From Bordetella parapertussis (GTDB lineage: Bacteria; Pseudomonadota; Gammaproteobacteria; Burkholderiales; Burkholderiaceae_B), in the NCBI GenBank assembly GCA_945882005.1, contig CAMCWG010000180.1, forward strand, positions 1 to 6,257: 6,257 bases of DNA, read 5' to 3'. The translations under genes and the position numbers were made by a program. Shown one piece after another: positions 1 through 5,176 of the stretch (position 1 is its first letter; every line of letters starts with the position of its first letter). A model generated the notes under the pieces. It saw only the letters and a program-made list of their open reading frames with translations. It was not told where the DNA came from and made no database searches.

Positions 1-197
1 CCTCTTTCCTTGGCCTGACGGGCGCTATAGCCGGTATCTACCAAAATCGTGCGTTCAGCGTTGCGTAAAACCCATACAAAATAATCCATCGGCATCGGTT
101 CATCATGCGGATCCTGCGTGATGAAGTTTTCACGACGTGAGCGCTTGGCCATCGTGCCGTAGCGCAGAGCAAAAATCTCGTATTGGGGCAATGTCAT
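1..197 (-). CDS. N-acyl homoserine lactonase-family MBL-fold hydrolase (N-terminal part)
   Basis: This is the first 65 codons of a minus-strand gene that runs off the left edge. It begins MTLPQYEIFALRYGTMAKRS and contains a DEPMPMDYFVWVLRN stretch followed by RTILVDTGYS. That pattern (a short beta-strand start, a PMDYFVW segment, then a strand ending in VDTG) is how proteins of the N-acyl homoserine lactonase branch of the metallo-beta-lactamase superfamily begin. The metal-binding HxHxDH motif would lie beyond the window, so catalysis cannot be judged. The start is supported by GGAG six bases upstream of the ATG. The substrate is open: many members with this name are not proven quorum quenchers, and a lactone from a catabolic route is equally possible given the divergent carboxymuconolactone decarboxylase-family gene. 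Family assignment is fairly sure, function is not. Confidence 0.75.
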   Translation of the reverse strand, partial: MTLPQYEIFALRYGTMAKRSRRENFITQDPHDEPMPMDYFVWVLRNAERTILVDTGYSARQAKER

Positions 198-249
198 GTT
201 GTCTCCGTTTTATGTCTTGTCGTCACGTTCGTGCTCGCATTGCAGCTTG

Positions 250-279
250 ATTTTGGATTTGGTGCGCAGGCGCTGTCAA
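250..279 (-). promoter_or_regulatory. Candidate sigma70 promoter of the lactonase-like gene
   Basis: On the minus strand a perfect -35 box TTGACA (279 to 274) is followed after 18 bases by CAAAAT (255 to 250), which matches four of six positions of the -10 consensus. It would start transcription about 45–50 bases upstream of the ATG at 197. The -35 box is one arm of an inverted repeat shared with the divergent plus-strand promoter. Confidence 0.45.
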
Positions 280-300
280 GAAGATTAGCAGACAACGCGC

Positions 301-330
301 TTGACACCAGTTCGGCCAAGCGCAGACAAT
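301..330 (+). promoter_or_regulatory. Candidate sigma70 promoter of the decarboxylase–dehydrogenase pair
   Basis: A perfect TTGACA (301–306) is followed after an 18-base spacer by GACAAT (325–330), which matches four of six -10 positions. Transcription would begin near 337, giving a leader of about 65 bases before the ATG at 404. The -35 box lies back to back with that of the leftward gene. The 21 bases between the two boxes (280–300) would be a natural site for a regulator acting on both genes. Confidence 0.5.
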
Positions 331-403
331 CGAGATCACACGCTTTCGCGCTTACGCTTGAATAAGCATTTTCAATTTAACCAACGCCATCCTGGAGCAC
401 CAC

Positions 404-916
404 ATGTCTGCAAAATCCGAAACCGCAAAACTTTATAAAGACGGCCTGGCCGTACGCCGTGCCGTTCTCGGCCCAGACTATGTCGACGGCTCAATCGCCA
501 AAGCAAACGACTTCACGATGGCGTTTCAGCACATCACCACAGAATGGTGCTGGGGCTACGCCTGGACACGTGACGGCCTGAGCCGCAAGACACGCAGCAT
601 GCTTAACCTCGCGATGCTCACCGCACTGAATCGCTCAGCCGAAATCAAGCTGCACGTCAAAGGCGCGCTTGCCAACGGCGTAACCGTTGAAGAGATCAAA
701 GAAGTGTTGCTCCACGCAACGGTTTACTGTGGCATCCCCGCAGGTCTGGACGCTTTCAAAGCAGCGAACCAAGTGCTGGAAGAAGAAGGCGCCTACACCA
801 AGGCTGCCGCAAAAGCTGCAAAGAAATCGGCCGCCAAAAAGCCTGCTGCTAAAAAAGTGACCGCAAAGAAAGCCGTCGCCAAGAAGCCAGCTGCTAAGAA
901 GGCTGTCAAGAAATGA
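404..916 (+). CDS. Carboxymuconolactone decarboxylase-family protein with a histone H1-like lysine tail
   Basis: A 170-residue protein in two parts. Residues 1 to about 130 are a complete, soluble carboxymuconolactone decarboxylase/AhpD-like alpha-helical domain. It shows VRRAVLGPDYVD (18–29), the TRDGLSRKTRSMLNLAML segment (55–72), and EEIKEVLLHATVYCGIPAG (96–114), where the family's conserved Glu/His/Cys positions lie. It closely resembles PcaC, which converts 4-carboxymuconolactone to the enol-lactone in protocatechuate breakdown. There is only one Cys in the YCG motif, so this is not the AhpD CxxC peroxidase type. Residues 133–170 are an unusual extra tail of Lys, Ala, Pro and Val. The start has GGAG six bases upstream of the ATG. 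The last four bases overlap the next gene (ATGA), so the two are co-translated. No other pca genes are in view, so the substrate may differ from that of PcaC. Confidence 0.88.
   Translation: MSAKSETAKLYKDGLAVRRAVLGPDYVDGSIAKANDFTMAFQHITTEWCWGYAWTRDGLSRKTRSMLNLAMLTALNRSAEIKLHVKGALANGVTVEEIKEVLLHATVYCGIPAGLDAFKAANQVLEEEGAYTKAAAKAAKKSAAKKPAAKKVTAKKAVAKKPAAKKAVKK
800..913 (+). repeat. Lys/Ala-rich pentapeptide repeat (H1-like tail)
   Basis: This codes for residues 133–170 of the decarboxylase-family protein. Lys-Lys pairs stand at 140/141, 145/146, 150/151, 155/156, 160/161 and 165/166, an exact five-residue (15-base) period, with a last pair at 169/170. Sixteen of the 38 residues are Lys; the rest are mostly Ala with Pro, Val, Ser and Thr, and none is acidic. 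AAKKP-type tails of this kind occur on histone H1-like, HU and phasin proteins of betaproteobacteria, where they bind DNA or other polyanions. Codons vary between units, so the repeat is old or maintained at the protein level. Confidence 0.8.
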
Positions 917-1821
917 GCGCCAAGCCCACCATCGGTTTTGTCGGCGTAGGCAGCATGGGGTGGCCGATGGCCGCCCTGCTACACAAGGCTGGCTACCCGC
1001 TGCAAATCGTCGACGCTTCGGCTGACCGCGCCAAGGAATTCGTCAAAGAATTCGGCGGCACCGTTGCCGCGTCAAATCGCGAACTCGCTGCGGCCTCGGA
1101 CATCATCATCACGATTCTGCCAACCAGTGCGATCGTTCAGGCTGTGCTCGAAGGCCCTGAGGGCGTTCTGGCCGGACTGCGCAAAGACGCTGTCGTGGTC
1201 GAGATGAGCTCGGGCGTCCCCACCATCACACGCGCCCTGGCCGAGCAAGTCGCCGCCGCGGGTGCGCACATGGTTGACGCTCCGGTGTCGGGCGGCGTGC
1301 CACGTGCCAAGACAGGTGAACTCGCCATCATGTTTGGTGGTAGTGAAGCCATTCTTGAACGTGTGCGCCCTGCACTTTCCTGTATGGGCACCTCGATCAC
1401 CCGTACGGGTGATGTTGGCTCTGCACACGCCATGAAAGCGTTGAATAATCTGGTGTCAGCCGGTGGTTTTCTGATCGGTGTCGAGGCACTCATGATCGGC
1501 AAGCGCTTTGGCCTAGACCCAGCGGCCATGGTCGATGTGCTGAACTCGTCAACCGGAATGAACAACTCAACACAAAAGAAGTTCAAGCAGTTTGTGCTGT
1601 CGGGTCAATACAACGCTGGTTTTGGACTGGACTTAATGGTGAAGGACTTGAGTATCGCGCTCGGCATCGGACGCGACACCAACACTCCAACACCCTTCTC
1701 GGCCCTGTGCCGTGAAATGTGGGCCTCGTGCGCCGCGATGTTGGGACCCGGTCAGGACCACACTGCAATCGCCAAGCTCACAGAGACTCTGGCAGGCGAC
1801 ACGTTGTCCGACAAGAAGTAA
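913..1821 (+). CDS. NAD(P)-dependent oxidoreductase, 3-hydroxyisobutyrate dehydrogenase family
   Basis: A full-length (302 residues) beta-hydroxyacid dehydrogenase. The N-terminal Rossmann dinucleotide-binding motif is GFVGVGSMG (8–16). The substrate-binding signature DAPVSGG is at 122–128. The catalytic Lys is K175 in GSAHAMKALNNL, with N179 four residues on, and a second conserved Lys sits in MVKDL (K244). The C-terminal half is the usual all-helical domain. Relatives oxidise 3-hydroxyisobutyrate or reduce tartronate semialdehyde or other small 3-hydroxy acids; the exact substrate cannot be read from the sequence. The start overlaps the stop of the preceding gene in ATGA, and AAGAAGG at 896–902, within that gene's lysine codons, is the apparent ribosome-binding site. 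The gene ends 12 bases before a strong terminator. It probably acts on the same small-molecule pathway as its co-translated partner. Confidence 0.88.
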   Translation: MSAKPTIGFVGVGSMGWPMAALLHKAGYPLQIVDASADRAKEFVKEFGGTVAASNRELAAASDIIITILPTSAIVQAVLEGPEGVLAGLRKDAVVVEMSSGVPTITRALAEQVAAAGAHMVDAPVSGGVPRAKTGELAIMFGGSEAILERVRPALSCMGTSITRTGDVGSAHAMKALNNLVSAGGFLIGVEALMIGKRFGLDPAAMVDVLNSSTGMNNSTQKKFKQFVLSGQYNAGFGLDLMVKDLSIALGIGRDTNTPTPFSALCREMWASCAAMLGPGQDHTAIAKLTETLAGDTLSDKK

Positions 1822-1833
1822 AAATAGCGCTTA

Positions 1834-1878
1834 AAAAAATAGCGCTTGGTGTGCACTGCACTCTAAGCGCTATTTTTT
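1834..1878. terminator. Bidirectional Rho-independent terminator between convergent genes
   Basis: A perfect 14-bp stem pairs 1834–1847 with 1865–1878 (AAAAAATAGCGCTT and its complement). It continues with a G·U and a G–C pair, one mismatch, four more pairs (GTGC 1851–1854 with GCAC 1858–1861) and an ACT loop. The arm ends are runs of A and T, so transcripts in either direction end in a U tract. It lies 12 bases after the dehydrogenase stop, and its right arm touches the stop codon of the DUF1289 gene. A second copy of the left arm (1820–1833) sits directly upstream. Confidence 0.9.
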
Positions 1879-2068
1879 ACGTATTATCAGGCCGTCTTGG
1901 ATAGCCTTCCGCACGGATGCGCACCCAGACGGCTTGTTTTTCAGCGTCGTCCATAAACACCCAATTTGAGACTTCCATCACGGTGCGACCGCAGCCGCGA
2001 CAGATGTCATCAAACAGGGTCGAGCACACCGCGACACAAGGCGAGTCGGGCGTGCTCGTGTCAGCCAT
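1877..2068 (-). CDS. DUF1289 small cysteine-motif protein
   Basis: A 63-residue protein with the full DUF1289 signature. SPCVAVC (9–15) and CRGCGRTVMEVSNW (23–36) give four cysteines, C11, C15, C23 and C26, in a Cx3C-x7-Cx2C arrangement. The second half carries EKQAVWVRI (43–51). The cysteine layout suggests a bound metal or Fe–S site, but that is inference; the family has no firmly known function. No signal peptide or membrane segment is seen, so it should be cytosolic. Its ATG overlaps the metK stop by one base (TAATG), with AAGAAGG (2082 to 2076) seven bases upstream inside the last metK codons, so it is translated from the metK message. Its stop lies at the edge of the bidirectional terminator. 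Confidence 0.85.
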   Translation of the reverse strand: MADTSTPDSPCVAVCSTLFDDICRGCGRTVMEVSNWVFMDDAEKQAVWVRIRAEGYPRRPDNT

Positions 2069-3234
2069 TAAACGGCCTTCTTGAGCGCGGCTGCCTTGTC
2101 AGTGGCTTCCCAGCTGAACTCAGGCTCGCTGCGACCAAAGTGACCGTAAGCGGCTGTCTTGCTGTAGATCGGACGCAAGAGGTTGAGCATGTTGACGATG
2201 CCTTTTGGACGCAAGTCAAAATGCTCGCGCACCAACTTGGACAGCTGCTCGTCAGAGACCACGCCTGTGCCATCGGTGTTGACCGTGATGTTGATCGGCT
2301 CTGCCACGCCAATCGCGTAGCTCACCTGAACTTCGCACTTGCTGGCCAGGCCGGCAGCGACGATGTTCTTTGCAACGTAACGTGCAGCGTAGGCAGCCGA
2401 ACGGTCAACCTTTGAAGGATCCTTGCCCGAGAACGCGCCTCCACCGTGGCGGCATGCGCCACCGTAGGTGTCCACCATGATCTTGCGACCGGTCAAACCG
2501 CAATCGCCCTGAGGACCACCGATCACAAAGCGACCGGTTGGGTTGATCAGGAACTTGGTTTTTGCAGTCAACAGGCCTGCTGGGAAACTTGGACGAATGA
2601 TGTCTTCGATCACAGCCTCGTGAATCGCTGTCTGCGAAATCTCAGGGGCGTGCTGGGTCGACAACACAACAGTGTCGACTTCAACGGGCTTGCCGTCGAC
2701 ATAACGGAAAGTCACTTGAGACTTCGCGTCTGGACGCAGCCAAGGCAGGCGACCGTCTTTACGCAGTTCGCTCTGGCGCTGGACCAAGCGGTGTGCGTAC
2801 CAGATCGGTGCAGGCATCAAATCAGGGGTTTCGTTACATGCGTAACCAAACATCAAGCCTTGGTCGCCAGCGCCCTGATTCAGATAGTCTTCGGACGAAC
2901 GGTCAACACCCTGTGCAATGTCAGGGGACTGTTTGTCATAGGCCACCAGCACTGCGCAGCCTTTGTAGTCGATACCGTAGTCGGTGTTGTCGTAGCCGAT
3001 GCGCTTGATGGTGTCGCGAGCAACCTGGATGTAGTCGACGTTTGCCGAAGTGGTGATTTCACCGGCAAGCACGACCAGACCAGTGTTACACAGCGTTTCA
3101 GCGGCGACACGGGCGTTGGGGTCTTGGGTAAAGATCGCGTCCAGAATGGCATCGGAGACTTGGTCGGCGACCTTGTCCGGATGGCCTTCAGAGACCGATT
3201 CAGAGGTAAAGAGATAATCGCTAGTTTTTGCCAT
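2068..3234 (-). CDS. metK: S-adenosylmethionine synthetase
   Basis: A complete 388-residue MetK, which makes S-adenosylmethionine from methionine and ATP. Motifs visible, numbered from the chosen start: SEGHPDK (15–21, the ATP-site His), [12 protein letters not shown] (121–132, the first family signature), and [19 protein letters not shown] (264–282, the glycine-rich phosphate-binding signature with its conserved Lys and Asp). Length and sequence are normal for a proteobacterial enzyme. I place the start at the ATG 3234–3232 ([13 protein letters not shown]) because AAGGA (3246 to 3242) lies seven bases upstream. The in-frame GTG at 3240 is only one base from that site. The gene is first in a two-gene unit with DUF1289, diverges from dapF, and has a leader of roughly 195 bases if the promoter candidate at 3436–3465 is right. 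Confidence 0.97.
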   Translation of the reverse strand: MAKTSDYLFTSESVSEGHPDKVADQVSDAILDAIFTQDPNARVAAETLCNTGLVVLAGEITTSANVDYIQVARDTIKRIGYDNTDYGIDYKGCAVLVAYDKQSPDIAQGVDRSSEDYLNQGAGDQGLMFGYACNETPDLMPAPIWYAHRLVQRQSELRKDGRLPWLRPDAKSQVTFRYVDGKPVEVDTVVLSTQHAPEISQTAIHEAVIEDIIRPSFPAGLLTAKTKFLINPTGRFVIGGPQGDCGLTGRKIMVDTYGGACRHGGGAFSGKDPSKVDRSAAYAARYVAKNIVAAGLASKCEVQVSYAIGVAEPINITVNTDGTGVVSDEQLSKLVREHFDLRPKGIVNMLNLLRPIYSKTAAYGHFGRSEPEFSWEATDKAAALKKAV

Positions 3235-3430
3235 GATCACGTCCTTTTCTGGATATACCAGAGGGGTAGGTTAAGGAGGTGCGTTGCACCCCGTACCTTC
3301 ACCTGTCAAAGACGCTGATAGACGCTGGAATGGGCGCGACGCTTTAGCGGAATTATTTTTATGCTGGCCCAGCACGTCGGCTTAGACCCAGCGTAGTCGC
3401 TCCGCAAGTTGTCGGTTAACTCAGCGACTA
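3235..3430 (-). promoter_or_regulatory. Structured metK leader, possible SAM-II-like riboswitch
   Basis: Minus-strand RNA upstream of metK. The distal part has a perfect 8-bp stem, UAGUCGCU (3430–3423) with AGCGACUA (3401–3394). The 21-base loop starts GAGUUAACCGAC and ends CUUGCGG. The SAM-II aptamer has the same plan: a stem, a loop GAUUU…CCG…UUGC, then GCUAAA pairing back into the loop. Here CCGC (3350–3347) can pair with loop GCGG (3405–3402), UAAAGC follows, and GUCG (3340–3337) can pair with loop CGAC (3414–3411), leaving a U·U at 3406/3346. An extra hairpin (3392–3363) and an A-rich linker (3362–3351) lie between. Differences from SAM-II are GAGUU for GAUUU and the inserted hairpin. 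The proximal part carries CACCUCCUU (3281–3273), which can bind the metK ribosome site. The structure is visible; SAM binding is inference. Confidence 0.35.
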
Positions 3431-3435
3431 ATCGT

Positions 3436-3465
3436 ATTTTATGCGAATTTATTCAATTGTTGTAA
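3436..3465 (-). promoter_or_regulatory. Candidate metK promoter
   Basis: On the minus strand TTACAA (3465 to 3460, a weak -35 match) is followed after 18 bases by TAAAAT (3441 to 3436, five of six -10 positions). Transcription would start near 3430, just at the foot of the 8-bp leader stem. The region is AT-rich compared with its surroundings. The dapF promoter must lie in the same 3431–3548 stretch, but I found no convincing boxes for it. Confidence 0.3.
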
Positions 3466-3548
3466 TTACGTCTGCTTATACCCTTACACCTTCAGGTCAC
3501 AAGCACGTAGACCTGCTCCCTATGGAGTAAATGGGGGATAATGCTTGC

Positions 3549-4439
3549 ATGATTTGGAACTTCACAAAAATGCACGGCTTGGGCAATGACTTTGTCATGC
3601 TCGATGGAGTGCGTCAGTCCATCGACATGACCCCGGAGCGCGCTCGGGCGCTCGCTCACCGGCAATTTGGCATTGGCTGCGATCAAATCCTGCTGGTCGA
3701 CACCCCCTTGCATCCAGAAGCCGATTTTCGCTACCGGATTTTTAATGCAGATGGTGGTGAAGTCGAGCACTGTGGCAATGGCGCACGTTGCTTCGTTAAA
3801 TTCGTGCACGAACAAAAGCTCTCGTCACGCAATCCCTTACGCGCCGAAATCGCCACGGGCCTGCTCACCCTTGAGGCTCTACCCAACGGCGATGTCGTGG
3901 TGGATATGGGCCAAACCCGCTTTACACCAGAGGCTCTGCCCTTTGATGTGACTGGGCTCGCCACGCGCGTCGAGGGTCAAGACACGGTCTATGGCTTGCC
4001 TCTTCATGTCAACGGTACCGAACAGGTCGTTTGGCTTTCAGCCGTGGCGATTTCCAATCCGCACGCGGTCCAAGTGGTCACCGACGTGGATCAGGCCCCC
4101 GTTGCACAAATCGGACCGCTCATTGAATCCCACCCACGCTTTGCGCGCCGCGTAAATGCTGGTTTTCTGCAAATCGTTGATCGGCACACTGCCTACTTGC
4201 GTGTGTACGAACGTGGAGCAGGCGAAACATTGGCGTGTGGCACCGGTGCCTGCGCTGCAGTTGCGGCCGGGATTCGGCGCGGGCTGCTCGATTCACCGGT
4301 GCGTTTGCGCGCGCGGGGCGGCTGGCTCACGATCGAATGGGACGGCAGCGCGCTACGCATGACCGGCCCGACCACGACCGTTTTTTCAAGCAGTATTGAT
4401 ATTGACCGCCTGGTGGCCTCGATCCCCGCGGGTATTTAA
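3549..4439 (+). CDS. dapF: Diaminopimelate epimerase
   Basis: A 296-residue, complete DapF. It interconverts LL- and meso-diaminopimelate in the cytosol, the last step before meso-DAP enters peptidoglycan and lysine synthesis. The N terminus [16 protein letters not shown] is the family's opening strand. The two catalytic cysteines are C75 in EHCGNGARC and C230 in [10 protein letters not shown], with the YERGAGET substrate loop just before the second. The ATG at 3549 is chosen because the protein then begins MIWNFTKM as relatives do. The in-frame ATG at 3531 would add six residues and has GGAG only three bases away. The chosen start has GGGGGA (3533–3538) ten bases upstream, a loose spacing, so the longer form is not fully excluded. 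It is first in the dapF–DUF484–xerC cluster. Confidence 0.96.
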   Translation: MIWNFTKMHGLGNDFVMLDGVRQSIDMTPERARALAHRQFGIGCDQILLVDTPLHPEADFRYRIFNADGGEVEHCGNGARCFVKFVHEQKLSSRNPLRAEIATGLLTLEALPNGDVVVDMGQTRFTPEALPFDVTGLATRVEGQDTVYGLPLHVNGTEQVVWLSAVAISNPHAVQVVTDVDQAPVAQIGPLIESHPRFARRVNAGFLQIVDRHTAYLRVYERGAGETLACGTGACAAVAAGIRRGLLDSPVRLRARGGWLTIEWDGSALRMTGPTTTVFSSSIDIDRLVASIPAGI

Positions 4440-4466
4440 GTTCACTTTTTTGACGAGTAGGTAGCC

Positions 4467-5171
4467 ATGACTGATTCGCTGACCGCACAGAACGTTGCGC
4501 GCTTTCTCCAAGAGCACCCAGAGTTCTTTGTGCAGCACGCCGAGCTCTTTTCAACGATAGAAGTGCCGCATCCCCATCAGGCGAGGGCGATTTCCCTCGG
4601 CGAACGTCAGATTTTGACCTTACGCGAACGTCTCAAAGACTTTGAATTCCGCCTCGCGGAGCTCGTGCGTAACGCGGCGTTAAATGAGTTGACGACCGAC
4701 AAGCTCAACCGCTGGTGCGTACGGATGCTGGCCGAGCCCGTTGGTGCGCGTGTGCCGGAGCAAATCGCACAAGGCCTGACCGAACAGTTCAATTTACAAG
4801 AGGTCGGCATGCGCTTGTGGGGCCTGAGTATTCCTGAAGAAGGCATCGGTGAGGCAGTATCCGATGAGGTGCGCGACTACGCCAACACGTTGACCACCCC
4901 ATACTGCGGAAAAGACACAAAGCTTGCTGCTGCGAGCTGGCTCAAGACGCCCCCCGCATCCTTTGCCATCCTGGCGCTGCGCCCAGCACCGACCGCCCCC
5001 TCCTTTGGCCTGCTGGTACTGAGCTCGGACGATGCCGAGCGCTTTGCGCCGGATATGGGTCGTGCCTTTTTACAAACGGTCGGAATCTTGGCAAGTGCGG
5101 CACTCGCACGCTTAAGCGGCGATGAAGGCTCTGGCGACTCAGATATCCCAACTCTCAACACCCGCGCTTGA
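4467..5171 (+). CDS. DUF484 family protein (GAF-like)
   Basis: A 234-residue protein of the DUF484 family, the group to which E. coli YigA belongs; it is regularly encoded between dapF and xerC. The N terminus has the typical FLQEHPEFFVQHAELF segment (13–28), then a helical stretch (about 44–75) likely to form a coiled coil. A GAF-like domain follows (about 80–217), with PYCGKDT (145–151) and the FGLLVLSSDDAERFAPDMG strand and helix (180–198). No catalytic residues are known and the biochemical role is unsettled. No signal peptide or membrane segment is seen. It starts 27 bases after dapF with a weak AGG five bases before the ATG. Its stop is five bases before the xerC ATG. It is expected to be transcribed with both neighbours. 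Confidence 0.9.
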   Translation: MTDSLTAQNVARFLQEHPEFFVQHAELFSTIEVPHPHQARAISLGERQILTLRERLKDFEFRLAELVRNAALNELTTDKLNRWCVRMLAEPVGARVPEQIAQGLTEQFNLQEVGMRLWGLSIPEEGIGEAVSDEVRDYANTLTTPYCGKDTKLAAASWLKTPPASFAILALRPAPTAPSFGLLVLSSDDAERFAPDMGRAFLQTVGILASAALARLSGDEGSGDSDIPTLNTRA

Positions 5172-5176
5172 ACGTA

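Noticed and set aside
183..365. Short plus-strand frame in the divergent promoter gap with a hydrophobic start
   Set aside because: It overlaps the lactonase-like gene start and both promoter candidates, has no ribosome-binding site, and has no recognisable family.
1072..1586. Two minus-strand frames opposite the dehydrogenase gene
   Set aside because: They are shadows of a clear dehydrogenase gene, with low-complexity, non-family translations.
3271..3310. Plus-strand AAGGAGGTGCGTTGC resembles the start of the SAH riboswitch
   Set aside because: The rest of the SAH consensus (CAGGCUC and the pseudoknot strand) is absent, and dapF is not a known SAH-riboswitch target.
2446..3318. Long open frame (290 codons) on the plus strand opposite metK
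   Set aside because: It lies almost wholly antisense to the unmistakable metK gene, its translation matches no family I know, and such frames are common opposite GC-biased conserved genes.
3271..3385. Perfect Shine-Dalgarno TTAAGGAGGTG on the plus strand followed by a TTG-started 33-codon frame
   Set aside because: The peptide is unremarkable, and the motif is better explained as the complement of the anti-Shine-Dalgarno element in the metK leader.
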